A stretch of 53,952 bases of DNA from Methanobacteriota archaeon (lineage in GTDB: Archaea; Thermoplasmatota; Poseidoniia; Poseidoniales; Thalassarchaeaceae), in contig PBWO01000039.1 in the NCBI GenBank assembly GCA_002727275.1, forward strand, positions 1-53,952. The letters are read 5' to 3'. The translations under genes were made by a program, and so were the position numbers. Shown here one piece after another: positions 26,091 through 34,334 of the stretch (the stretch's first letter is position 1; each line of letters opens with the position of its first letter). The notes beneath the pieces are model-generated. The model made no database searches. It was given only the letters and a program-made list of their open reading frames with translations, and was not told where the DNA came from.

Positions 26091-27257
26091 TTGTCCCAAT
26101 GGCAGCAGATACTGCATACTCAGTCCGAGCATTCACCACCTAGGCTCAGCATCGAAGAAGCTTCAATATTGTATGATGAAGCCAATTTAACTGAGTTAAT
26201 GCATGTTGCATCAATCCATCGTAGACTTAGAGTGCCCGGAAATCATGTAACCTACTTAGTTGACCGAAATGTGAATTACACTAATGTATGCACAATTAAT
26301 TGTCATTTTTGCTCATTCTACAGGCCACCGGGTCACCCTGAAAGCTATCTCCAGACAGTGGATCAGATTAGTGAGAGATTCGCCGAGTTGGAGGATATTG
26401 GTGGCTCTCGTGTATTAATGCAAGGCGGAGTTCATCCCGAACTAGAACTGGAGTGGTATACTAGTATAATTCATGAACTAAGATTAAGGCATCCTTCAAT
26501 AGATTTAGATTGCTTCTCTCCCATTGAAATTGAAGGTATCTCGGAGATATGTGGACTGTCTACTGAACAGGTCTTACGGGAACTTCAGGAAGCAGGAATG
26601 CACGGTCTTCCAGGAGGTGGTGCAGAGATGCTAGTTGACGACGTCCGTCTCGATATCTCTCCAAAGAAAGGCTCGGCAGAGAATTGGTTACGAGTGATGC
26701 GCGAGGCCCAAAACCTAGGTCTAACCACATCTGCAACAAATGTGATAGGTTTTGGAGAGACAAATTTGCACCGATTAGAGCATTTGCACAAAATTAGGAC
26801 ACTACAGGACGAAACACTGTCGAAAGGCCTCAAAGGCTTCACCTCATTCATAGCCTGGCCAGTGATGTTGGAGAACAACTCGTTTGGTAAGAGAGGTCGA
26901 GGAACTAACAGATACACTTTGGGAGCGGGCTCTAATGAATACCTTAGACACGTGGCAATATCTAGGATATTTTTCGACAATATCTACCATATCCAAGCAT
27001 CATGGCCTACTATGGGAATGAAAGTCGCCCAGATGGCACTTTTCGCCGGAGCTGATGATATTGGATCAACAATGATGGAAGAAAATGTGGTATCCTCTTC
27101 AGGTACTAGCAAGATGCAAGCTTCTGAACGTGAGCTTCAATCTGTTGTATCCAGGGCCGGGTTTATTCCGGTTAAGCGTGATTCAGATTACAATTTATTG
27201 GATACAATATTAATCGAAGAGGAATTATTCTCCCCTCCTCCTTCTCAACCCAACTGA
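26091..27257 (+). CDS. mqnC: Cyclic dehypoxanthinyl futalosine synthase (MqnC)
   Basis: A radical SAM enzyme that closes a ring in the futalosine pathway of menaquinone synthesis. The cluster motif is C-x3-C-x2-C (C-T-I-N-C-H-F-C) after the signature N-V-N-Y-T-N-V-C. Other family marks are L-M-Q-G-G-V-H-P, L-P-G-G-G-A-E-M-L, and the late F-I-A-W-P stretch. At 388 residues it is normal length. MqnE and CofG/CofH are relatives, but the W-P and Q-G-G-V-H-P context favours MqnC. The TTG start follows GAGGGGTGA within the pepP end. No other mqn gene is in the window. It overlaps the convergent membrane gene by 13 bp. Confidence 0.88.
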   Translation: MSQWQQILHTQSEHSPPRLSIEEASILYDEANLTELMHVASIHRRLRVPGNHVTYLVDRNVNYTNVCTINCHFCSFYRPPGHPESYLQTVDQISERFAELEDIGGSRVLMQGGVHPELELEWYTSIIHELRLRHPSIDLDCFSPIEIEGISEICGLSTEQVLRELQEAGMHGLPGGGAEMLVDDVRLDISPKKGSAENWLRVMREAQNLGLTTSATNVIGFGETNLHRLEHLHKIRTLQDETLSKGLKGFTSFIAWPVMLENNSFGKRGRGTNRYTLGAGSNEYLRHVAISRIFFDNIYHIQASWPTMGMKVAQMALFAGADDIGSTMMEENVVSSSGTSKMQASERELQSVVSRAGFIPVKRDSDYNLLDTILIEEELFSPPPSQPN

Positions 27258-28333
27258 TCGGCGGATTCAGTTCTGCCACTGCGTACAGGCATAGTTGCAA
27301 TTGGAGCTAACCCTCCTCGTTCAGGAATTAGAATTGGTTTGACCCATTTCATTCTAGTTCCATCATCCCGAACAGCTTCTATTACTAGTTCCCAGTGAAT
27401 TGCAATTAGTGCAGAATATATTGAACCCGGCCAGATATCAGAAGGGCCTGGAAGATTTAATCTCCCAGTTTCTCCAGCAAGCCCAATCCATTCACCAGAA
27501 GCCATCACCCTTAGTGGCTCTAGAAGGAGCAATCTCTGATGAGCAACTGGTAGAGGGATCGCTTCTCCAACACCAGTCCCTAACTCTTCTCCGGAAGTGA
27601 TTCTTCTATCCGGAAGACTAGTTGACATTCCCGGAGAGGATTGCCGCCCTTCTTCCCGTTCGAGGGCTTCCAAGACTTTCTCCCTCTCTGGAACAATCAT
27701 TCCAACCTGAATTCGAGCCCTTTGGGGCATTACATCTACTGGAGAATATTTTAGCCACAGCTCTAGATTATTTGATTTGATTTCAGTAGAAGTGACGATA
27801 TCTTCTAGTGGTTCAGAGATGTATCTGTTTTGCCTTCGGATGTCTCTCAGGTTGGCCACTATTCTGAGAATAATTGGAACTGCGAATAATGGGAAAGAAA
27901 AGAACAACAATTTGGGGTAGTCAAGCGGACCTATTCGATAGGATCCTGCAAATGATTCAGATAACAAACCGCTAGCAACTAGACCTGGCTCTAAACTATG
28001 GATAAGAAGTGATAGAATGATAATTACTACCGCAGGACGGATTGCTTTTCTGGCTAGTGAATGCAAAGGATCAGGCTCGATATACCATCCACTTCTTGAC
28101 TTTGTAATGAAATCAAATGGAGATCTCGATATTTCACAAGTTAGGGTAGGAAAATCATCATCCGCCTTTGTCGAACGCCACTCAACTTTCCAACTATCAT
28201 CTTGGCCAATTGAGAAGGAAGGAGGGGCTTCCTGCTCGGATTCAACGATTACTTCCACGATTGGAATCCCTTGAGGATCAACACTTGCATGTTCGAATGG
28301 AGGAAACCTGAGTCTCTGGACTGAGCGGAACAT
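27245..28333 (-). CDS. Two-TM membrane protein, hypothetical
   Basis: I do not recognise this 362-residue protein. A beta-rich N-terminal part of about 95 residues is followed by two close hydrophobic segments (about residues 97-118 and 136-158) and then by a long soluble C-terminal part. This resembles a membrane-tethered accessory or sensor protein. The ATG at 28333 follows the stop of the reductase gene by two bases and is preferred; a GTG at 28345 would overlap that gene. It is therefore likely to be cotranscribed with the geranylgeranyl-reductase-like gene. Confidence 0.65.
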   Translation of the reverse strand: MFRSVQRLRFPPFEHASVDPQGIPIVEVIVESEQEAPPSFSIGQDDSWKVEWRSTKADDDFPTLTCEISRSPFDFITKSRSGWYIEPDPLHSLARKAIRPAVVIIILSLLIHSLEPGLVASGLLSESFAGSYRIGPLDYPKLLFFSFPLFAVPIILRIVANLRDIRRQNRYISEPLEDIVTSTEIKSNNLELWLKYSPVDVMPQRARIQVGMIVPEREKVLEALEREEGRQSSPGMSTSLPDRRITSGEELGTGVGEAIPLPVAHQRLLLLEPLRVMASGEWIGLAGETGRLNLPGPSDIWPGSIYSALIAIHWELVIEAVRDDGTRMKWVKPILIPERGGLAPIATMPVRSGRTESADQLG

Positions 28334-28335
28334 GA

Positions 28336-29535
28336 TTAGCCCCACAATACGGCCTTAATCGCTCTCTTGGCCAGTGACCTAAATTCAGGCACCTCACGAA
28401 GCATTTGCATACCCAAGGGAATTGGATTCTCAATTTCTCCAACCTCATTAATCAATTCAGTAACTTCAGGCTTGGACCACACCGAGAACACTTCATCCAA
28501 TTCTTGATCATTCATCTGAGTAAGGAATGCATCCCTGAGTGCCCTTGCTCTCAATTGTTCCTTCCGAATCGGTTTGTGATTTTCGGTTACGATTGATTCA
28601 AACTTGGATTGTGGTATCTCACCTCGAACCATCTTCAATAGATTAGGTACCGTTGTTTCCACATGCATGAAACCCGGACCAATCCCTCCACCAGTAGTTG
28701 GCTTACATAGTCCAGCCGCATCTCCAAAGAGCATCACTCTACCTTTGAGTGGATGCTTAACTAAGCCGCTGGGAACTGGGCCACAGAAGCGCCCCACCTC
28801 CCTACAAGCCGAGAATCTGTGAGACCATTGGGGTTCATGCATCAGAGCATTCAGAAGTTGTTCAGGAGATCTCCCTCCAAGTAATTCCGCTTTACTCCAT
28901 GCACCTATTCTTGTTGTGTCTCCGGAAGGAATCGCCCAAGCAAAAAATCCCGGTGCGATATCAGAGCCCGTGTACATGTCCAACTTACCATTTTCTCCGA
29001 CATAACCTGTAACTTCGATTTGGAAACCAATCATCATTTCTTTCGGGCGACCCATCTTGAAATTTCTTCTCACCCATGAGTGAGAACCATCAGCCCCACA
29101 TAGCATTGAACATCTAAGATCGACATCACCTGTAGGAGTTGAGATTGTGATGCTAACGCCATCACCATCTTGCTCTGCTGATTTTGGGCTGCTAGATAAC
29201 CAAAGCTCGGCACCAGATTCTAATGCCGATTCAACAATGGCTTCATCAAACAGTTTTCTGCATACACTCCAAGTTCTGATAGTATCAGGAGATCCAATTG
29301 AGACTACTTCACCCGAAGGCCCATGAATCCTAGCCCCCCATATCGATGTGAGAACAGTATCGTGCAATCCAATCAGTTCCATAGCTTCTGGATTAACTAG
29401 TCCAGCGCATTGGAACGGCCTTCCAATCTGAGCATGTTCTTCAATGATTAGAACTGATGAACCTCCTTCGGAAAGTCGGCGAGCCAGCAGCCCACCAACC
29501 GGCCCGGCTCCGACGACCACGAAGTCGTAATCCAT
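28336..29535 (-). CDS. Geranylgeranyl reductase family flavoprotein
   Basis: An FAD-dependent reductase of the family that saturates the isoprenoid chains of archaeal ether lipids. The N-terminal G-A-G-P-V-G-G FAD motif at about residues 9-15, the F-Q-C-A-G-L-V loop and the second FAD motif G-D-A-A-G-L-C-K-P-T-T-G-G-G-I are all clear. At 399 residues it has the usual length. Relatives act on other prenyl substrates, so the exact target is inferred. Minus-strand TCAAAAAC (29558-29565) at -30 to -23 supports the ATG at 29535. Confidence 0.88.
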   Translation of the reverse strand: MDYDFVVVGAGPVGGLLARRLSEGGSSVLIIEEHAQIGRPFQCAGLVNPEAMELIGLHDTVLTSIWGARIHGPSGEVVSIGSPDTIRTWSVCRKLFDEAIVESALESGAELWLSSSPKSAEQDGDGVSITISTPTGDVDLRCSMLCGADGSHSWVRRNFKMGRPKEMMIGFQIEVTGYVGENGKLDMYTGSDIAPGFFAWAIPSGDTTRIGAWSKAELLGGRSPEQLLNALMHEPQWSHRFSACREVGRFCGPVPSGLVKHPLKGRVMLFGDAAGLCKPTTGGGIGPGFMHVETTVPNLLKMVRGEIPQSKFESIVTENHKPIRKEQLRARALRDAFLTQMNDQELDEVFSVWSKPEVTELINEVGEIENPIPLGMQMLREVPEFRSLAKRAIKAVLWG

Positions 29536-29585
29536 AGCATAGGCCTCTTAGCCACCGGTTTTTGAGTCCTGCCTAGTAACTGTAT

Positions 29586-31853
29586 CTAGGAACGCCTTCT
29601 CCTAGATCTTCCTTTTCGCCCCTTAATCTTAGAGATTATATCGCTAGCATCCGACTTAGTCAACTCTGAGGGGTCCCTCGCACCCACTGTTGCTAATATC
29701 TCGGAGAGTGGTTTCTCATTCTGCTCAGCTAACTTTTCGATCAATTCTACTTGTGATTCTGTTGCTGGCAAACCCTTGGTCAATTCTATCATTTTACCAA
29801 TCAATTCGCTTGCAGTTCCTTCGCTACCACCTGTCAAGGCAGATATTTCACTAACTCCAGCAAGTTCGAGCGCACTATCTAAATCCATTTTCAATTGGTC
29901 AGCAAGTTTGACTATCAGAGAAACCTGTTTCTCACTAGGAGGGTAGCCAAAACTTTCTCCTATTTCCTGCAACTTTTCAATGACTGTTCGCGCTTCATCA
30001 CCAGTAATCTCATCAATCGTCTTCCCAGACAACAACTCATCCTTAATTTCAGATTCAAGATGAACCAAACGTGACTCAATCAATGCCTTCTGTCTAGGAG
30101 TTGCAGTTTGTTTTCTGATGCTCAGAGCATTGTTGTGCATATCCCTGAATTGAGTGACGAATCTGTCCCAAACATCAGGGCCATTCTGTGAACCGGTTTC
30201 AACATGATCTAGAGTTCCTTCCATTTGAGAGGTGAAATCAGGAGTGAACAATCCAAATTCTTCGTCTTGTTGATTGTAGAATGGAACCACATCTATCCAT
30301 AGTAGTCTACCATCATCTGTCGGAATCAATGAGCTTCCTTCCAATTTCACGTATCCTCTTCCAGTGAGTTTCTGGATGGTACTGACATAAGTCGACGGGC
30401 GCCCAATCTCTGCATTTTTCATGGCCTGAACAATTGAACTCTCTGTGTATCTTCTAGGGGGCTTTGTTTGATCTGTAATCATTCTTGGACTTTCTTTACT
30501 CTGCTCAATAGGCCACTCCGCACCTGCTTCAAGAACATCCTCGGGTGGTTGAGTTTTCACATCAGGGTTAAATTGCGTAAATACCGCTTCCCAACCGCTG
30601 TGAGTTCTCCAAGATGCCGTTCCTCTGAGGGACTTCTGGCAGCCTTCTACTTCGGCCTCTAGATCTCGTCTCTCTCTGATAGATTGAGACATCTGGCTGG
30701 CAGCAAAACGGGCCCAAATCAGAGCGTATAGGCGCTTCTCATCTGCCGAGGCATCAATAGACAAAGTATCCGGCTTACTGGGACGAATAGCCTCATGTGC
30801 ATCTTGGACGTTTGTCTTTCTTTTAGCATCCTTTCCAACTACGCCCTTGCCTAGATAGTCATCGCCATATTTCTCACGAATATACTGCCTTATCTTCTTA
30901 CGCGCATCGGGATTGGTTCTAGTTGAATCCGTTCTGATGTAAGTTACATATCCAGATTGATAGAGTGTAGAAGCCACACGACTTGTCTTTGATACCGACC
31001 ACCCCAGAACTGAGTTACCAGCTTGAAGCATGGTATCAGTGGTGAAAGGAGGCTGAGGATTCCTCTTCGTGATGCCCTCTTTCACAGAAGTAATAGTCAA
31101 TTTTTCAGAAGAATTGAGTGCATCAAACGCAGATTTAGCAAGTTCATCATTTGACGTCCTATCTGCCCTGTGTTTGCCCGAGTCGTCAAACCATGCTCCA
31201 CTATCATCCTTCTCGTGAAATCTCACATTGAATCTGATACCATTACTATCTGCATGCACGCTATGGTATTCTATAGGTACGTGGGCTTCTCTTTCAATTT
31301 CTCGCTCTACGATGAAACCAAGAGTAGGAGTCTGGACTCGCCCCATCGAAGTAAGTCTCCATGACTTGCTGAATCTAGAGCACCTGTATCCAACCAGCCT
31401 ATCCATGAATCTTCTAACTTTAGCGGCATCAACGAGATTGGAGTCGATTTCGCTGGGATTTGAAATAGAATCTGAAACCGCGGTCTTCGTTATCTCGTTG
31501 AAGGCGACTCTGTAGATTTTGGGAAACTCGGAGAAAAGGAGACTCAATCTCCATGCGATAAACTCACCTTCTCTATCAGGATCAGTTGCTATGTATACCT
31601 CTTCTACTCCTGATTTTCGTGCTCTAGAAAGTATAGAATTGACAACCCTTTCAGCACCATCAGTCCAATCCCAAGGAGGCTCAGGCAACTCTCCCTTACT
31701 CGATGCCCACATTGCTTTCGATCTTTGCTTCGAACCGTTACCGGATGGAAGGTCTTGCACATGACCATTGCATGCTTCTACTATCCAGCCCTTGCCAAGA
31801 TAACTCTTGACCGTACGTGCCTTAGCACCTGATTCAAGAATCATTAACTTCAT
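29586..31853 (-). CDS. topA: DNA topoisomerase I (type IA) with three C-terminal helical repeats
   Basis: Relaxes negative supercoils through a 5'-phosphotyrosyl link. The Toprim domain has Glu7 and D-P-D-R-E at 91-95. The catalytic Tyr305 is in Y-V-T-Y-I-R-T-D-S-T-R. G-R-P-S-T-Y follows in the core. The expected Cys4 zinc ribbons are absent. Instead residues 584-755 hold three tandem repeats starting at about 584, 638 and 696, each opening with T/S-x-x-Q-V/K-x-L-I and ending in a helix, with a very basic last ten residues that could bind DNA. The ATG at 31853 leaves a 174-nt upstream region with a TATA-like element and a GC alternating tract. Confidence 0.93.
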   Translation of the reverse strand: MKLMILESGAKARTVKSYLGKGWIVEACNGHVQDLPSGNGSKQRSKAMWASSKGELPEPPWDWTDGAERVVNSILSRARKSGVEEVYIATDPDREGEFIAWRLSLLFSEFPKIYRVAFNEITKTAVSDSISNPSEIDSNLVDAAKVRRFMDRLVGYRCSRFSKSWRLTSMGRVQTPTLGFIVEREIEREAHVPIEYHSVHADSNGIRFNVRFHEKDDSGAWFDDSGKHRADRTSNDELAKSAFDALNSSEKLTITSVKEGITKRNPQPPFTTDTMLQAGNSVLGWSVSKTSRVASTLYQSGYVTYIRTDSTRTNPDARKKIRQYIREKYGDDYLGKGVVGKDAKRKTNVQDAHEAIRPSKPDTLSIDASADEKRLYALIWARFAASQMSQSIRERRDLEAEVEGCQKSLRGTASWRTHSGWEAVFTQFNPDVKTQPPEDVLEAGAEWPIEQSKESPRMITDQTKPPRRYTESSIVQAMKNAEIGRPSTYVSTIQKLTGRGYVKLEGSSLIPTDDGRLLWIDVVPFYNQQDEEFGLFTPDFTSQMEGTLDHVETGSQNGPDVWDRFVTQFRDMHNNALSIRKQTATPRQKALIESRLVHLESEIKDELLSGKTIDEITGDEARTVIEKLQEIGESFGYPPSEKQVSLIVKLADQLKMDLDSALELAGVSEISALTGGSEGTASELIGKMIELTKGLPATESQVELIEKLAEQNEKPLSEILATVGARDPSELTKSDASDIISKIKGRKGRSRRRRS

Positions 31854-31920
31854 TTTGCCATCCCGTCAGTATGTCATTTGCAGACCGAACCGACTGTTTG
31901 CAGCGCCGACTCCGACCCTG

Positions 31921-31928
31921 TATAAACA
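31921..31928 (-). promoter_or_regulatory. TATA-like box for topA
   Basis: The minus strand reads TGTTTATA, followed by CAGGG, about 68-75 nt upstream of the topA ATG. That would give a transcript leader of roughly 40-45 nt. It is inferred from AT content in a GC-rich spacer. Confidence 0.35.
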
Positions 31929-31962
31929 TGAGTGACCAGTGATTGAGACAACGCCCGCACGA

Positions 31963-31977
31963 GCGCGCGCGTGCGCG
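31963..31977. other. Alternating purine-pyrimidine (GC/GT) tract upstream of topA
   Basis: Fifteen bases alternate strictly between purine and pyrimidine (GCGCGCGCGTGCGCG). Such tracts can adopt left-handed Z-DNA under negative supercoiling. It lies about 35 bp upstream of the likely topA TATA box, in the 174-nt spacer between topA and the next minus-strand gene. The remainder of that spacer shows no RNA gene that I can fold. Confidence 0.5.
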
Positions 31978-32027
31978 AAGCGGAACTATGCCAATCTTCG
32001 TCTGGACAACGACTCGTCCCAGGGTAT

Positions 32028-32393
32028 CTAAGCTGCAGGACCGGCGCATCCAATACATCCCGGATACCCGGCCATGGCAAGTTCTAACATCACTTTGAGG
32101 TACCTTCCCCAGATGTTTGGTATATCTCCCGGAATCCAGATTACATCATCGTCAGGCTCTCTCCCTCCAATTCTTCCATTAGGAGATTCGGGAAATTCTA
32201 TGCAGATGGAATTACTATTGACTTTGATTTGATTTACTGTAATTATGAGACTTGGGGAAACATCACCAAGTTTTGCAGAAAGCGAATCAATATCCGTACT
32301 ATATCCCTCATCTGCTACGAAAGTAACCTCTGAACTTTGAAGAGTCCTACGTGCTAGCTCGCTTATCGCCGCAGCCTCAAATGTGGCACGCAC
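32028..32393 (-). CDS. Hypothetical protein, 121 aa
   Basis: Not recognised. It is a small, mildly acidic alpha/beta protein ending in a C-x2-C pair (G-C-I-G-C-A-G) close to the C-terminus. Codon use resembles its neighbours and the frame is closed on both sides by real genes. Its start lies 53 nt from the divergent pyrD start, nearly the same spacing as iscA/fdhD, which suggests a shared promoter. A link to a small RNA-modification or KEOPS-like subunit crossed my mind but has no motif support. Confidence 0.55.
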   Translation of the reverse strand: MRATFEAAAISELARRTLQSSEVTFVADEGYSTDIDSLSAKLGDVSPSLIITVNQIKVNSNSICIEFPESPNGRIGGREPDDDVIWIPGDIPNIWGRYLKVMLELAMAGYPGCIGCAGPAA

Positions 32394-32446
32394 AGACCCG
32401 CGATGCTACGCAACGCTTGAAGTGTACCTCTCAGCGCATTCGCACG

Positions 32447-33550
32447 ATGGGGCTGCCATACAGCGTATTCGTACGCCCTATGTTACGCTTCGTTGATTCA
32501 GAGACTGCACATTCATTGTCAATGAACGCCCTCAGAACTTTTGGCCAGAGTGGATTGGGCCAGAGGACTCTGAGTACTGTCTATAGAACTCCAGAATTGC
32601 CGATCCATGTTTTCGGACGGTTATTCCATCACCCTCTAGGGCTAGCAGCAGGATTCGACAAGGGAGCAGAAGCACTGTCCGCATGGCCAGCCCTCGGCTT
32701 CTCTTGGATAGAGTACGGTGGAATTACTCGTTTTCCTCAAGATGGAAATACGAAACCAAGGATGTTCAGATCTGACCGTCACGGGGCTTTAGTCAACCGA
32801 ATGGGATTCAATAATCCGGGTGCAGCCGAAGTTCGTGACAGGTTGATTGAGAGGAGGGCTTCTGGTAAGTGGCCGAAAACACCAGTCGCTGCAAACATTG
32901 GACGTTCAAAGAAAACTCCTAACGAAAGTGCTGCTAGTGACTACTCTCAGACTCTTGAGATACTATGGAACCATGCCGACATGTTTGTCCTCAATATTTC
33001 ATCTCCTAACACTCCGGGACTAAGGGACTTAGCAGATTCGGATTATCTATCATCCATTGTAACTGAGTGCAAGTCTATGGCCGATAGGAAAGGAGGGGGC
33101 AAACCACTTTTGGTTAAAGTATCTCCAGATGCTGGTAACGAGGAGATATTATCTTCAGCACATTCCGCTTTAAGATCAGGTGCTGATGGATTGGTTGCGA
33201 TCAACACATCTATGCATAGGCCAGTACCTAGGAACGCAGCCTCAAGGGGTGTTTTTGCAGAGGCAGGAGGGATATCTGGTAGACCTCTGCAAAACAGGTC
33301 GAAGGAAGTGATATCACTGTTGTATTCAGAAGTCGGTGACTCCATACCCATAGTTGGAGTTGGAGGCATTGAGTCTTCAGAAACTGCATGGGAAGCAATA
33401 ACATCAGGAGCATCACTAATCCAGTTGTATTCAGCTTTAGTTTTCAAAGGACCGTCTGTTGTCAGCTCCATAGTTAGAGGATTGAAGAAGAAGGTCAAGC
33501 AGAACGGCTTCGTTAGTCTCGAAGAGGCCGTAGGGTACGAGATGCCTTGA
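32447..33550 (+). CDS. pyrD: Dihydroorotate dehydrogenase, class 2 (quinone-dependent)
   Basis: Oxidises dihydroorotate to orotate in pyrimidine synthesis and passes electrons to quinone. The N-terminal helix pair (F-V-R-P-M-L-R-F-V-D-S-E-T-A-H) that docks quinone in class 2 enzymes is present. The active site is N-I-S-S-P-N-T-P-G-L-R with the class 2 catalytic Ser. F-N-N-P-G, V-K-V-S-P-D, I-N-T-S and the late G-V-G-G-I FMN motifs are clear. The length is 367 residues from the ATG at 32447; the longer frame overlaps the divergent gene. Its need for quinone fits with mqnC in the same window. Confidence 0.93.
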   Translation: MGLPYSVFVRPMLRFVDSETAHSLSMNALRTFGQSGLGQRTLSTVYRTPELPIHVFGRLFHHPLGLAAGFDKGAEALSAWPALGFSWIEYGGITRFPQDGNTKPRMFRSDRHGALVNRMGFNNPGAAEVRDRLIERRASGKWPKTPVAANIGRSKKTPNESAASDYSQTLEILWNHADMFVLNISSPNTPGLRDLADSDYLSSIVTECKSMADRKGGGKPLLVKVSPDAGNEEILSSAHSALRSGADGLVAINTSMHRPVPRNAASRGVFAEAGGISGRPLQNRSKEVISLLYSEVGDSIPIVGVGGIESSETAWEAITSGASLIQLYSALVFKGPSVVSSIVRGLKKKVKQNGFVSLEEAVGYEMP

Positions 33551-33595
33551 CCAGCCAATGGAAACTCTATTCTATGTCAATGATAGGTTCGTAAC

Positions 33596-33973
33596 ATGGC
33601 AGGCACAAGAGCATCCAGATTGGGTTTGGTTGCTGTTTGTATGGCTGTCTTGGTCGCCTTGATGTTTATCAGTGTAGATCCAGAAACTCAATACTATATC
33701 GATGAGGTAATGGATTCGCCCCAAGATTACGAAGGCGATGTCCACATGCGTGGACAAGTCAGCCCGGGAACAATAGATTCCTCGACCTCTTCATTTATTC
33801 TCATAGGAATAGAACATTCACTCAGCATAGACTATTCTGCTGCTGCTATTCCCGATGGCTTTGAGGAAGGCCATACCATTGCGGTTAAAGGCCAACTAAT
33901 GAATAACGGCGCGGGTTGGATTTTGATAGCGAATGAGATTCAGACAGGCTGTCCTTCGAAGTATTCTGAGTGA
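33596..33973 (+). CDS. ccmE: CcmE-like heme chaperone, CxxxY variant
   Basis: CcmE carries heme through the membrane exterior to apocytochrome c. This 125-residue protein has one N-terminal membrane anchor and an OB-type beta barrel with the family pattern M-R-G-Q-V-S-P-G-T-I, I-D-Y-S, I-P-D-G-F-E-E-G and V-K-G-Q-L. The usual heme-binding His is replaced by Cys119 in C-P-S-K-Y, with Tyr123 kept. That is the known C-x3-Y variant of some archaea and sulfate reducers. No other ccm gene is nearby. It follows pyrD after 45 nt. Confidence 0.85.
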   Translation: MAGTRASRLGLVAVCMAVLVALMFISVDPETQYYIDEVMDSPQDYEGDVHMRGQVSPGTIDSSTSSFILIGIEHSLSIDYSAAAIPDGFEEGHTIAVKGQLMNNGAGWILIANEIQTGCPSKYSE

Positions 33974-33998
33974 TTTCCTGATTTACGGTTAGGGATTT

Positions 33999-34006
33999 GT
34001 TGATAT
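33999..34006 (+). promoter_or_regulatory. TATA-like box for SRP RNA
   Basis: The plus strand reads GTTGATAT-like sequence (part of TTGTTGATATGC) about 26 nt before the inferred RNA 5' end near 34028. It is supported by position and AT content only. Confidence 0.4.
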
Positions 34007-34027
34007 GCGTCGATAGAGCGGCCAAGT

Positions 34028-34334
34028 CGGGCTAGGGGGGGTGTTGACGTACTCTATTTTCCTCAAATCGTCGAAAACGGGGGCCTGAAGTCCGAGGGCG
34101 GCGAAGACGAGCCGACGATGACCCTGCGGTTGACGTCGATGCCTCGCCCCCAAGAGATCCAGGTTGGCTGGAATCGCTTCCGGAGGGGAGCGAGGACTGT
34201 CTCATACCCGGGAACCAGGTCAGGCGCGGAAGCGAGCAGCCCGACTGGGGACGCTGGATGCCTTGGGACAGCGGGGCGGAGGAGATCGTGGATTTGGAAT
34301 CGAAGGTGACGATCGTCCACCGAGGACATGCCCA
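34028..34334 (+). ncRNA. Signal recognition particle 7S RNA (archaeal)
   Basis: The scaffold RNA of the signal recognition particle. Helix 8 is clear at 34218-34241: GGTCAGG, the stem-loop CGCGGAAGCG with a GGAA tetraloop, and GAGCAGCC, the SRP54-binding core. The 5' part reads GGGCTAGG, GGGGG and then TTGACG and TCGTCG, which can form the archaeal helix 3-4 loop contact. GGGGGCCTGAAGTCCGAGGG matches the conserved archaeal 5' domain. CCTCGCCCC (34142-34150) pairs with GGGGCGGAGG (34273-34282) in helix 5, and 5' GGGC can pair with 3' GCCC. The local GC rise is due to this RNA. Ends are estimated to about 10 nt. Confidence 0.9.

Noticed and set aside
31854..32027. A tRNA or RNase P RNA gene in the GC-rich topA spacer
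   Set aside because: No T-loop, acceptor pairing or RNase P core pattern could be drawn on either strand.
33043..33558. 171-residue minus-strand frame
   Set aside because: Fully antisense to pyrD, whose motifs are intact.
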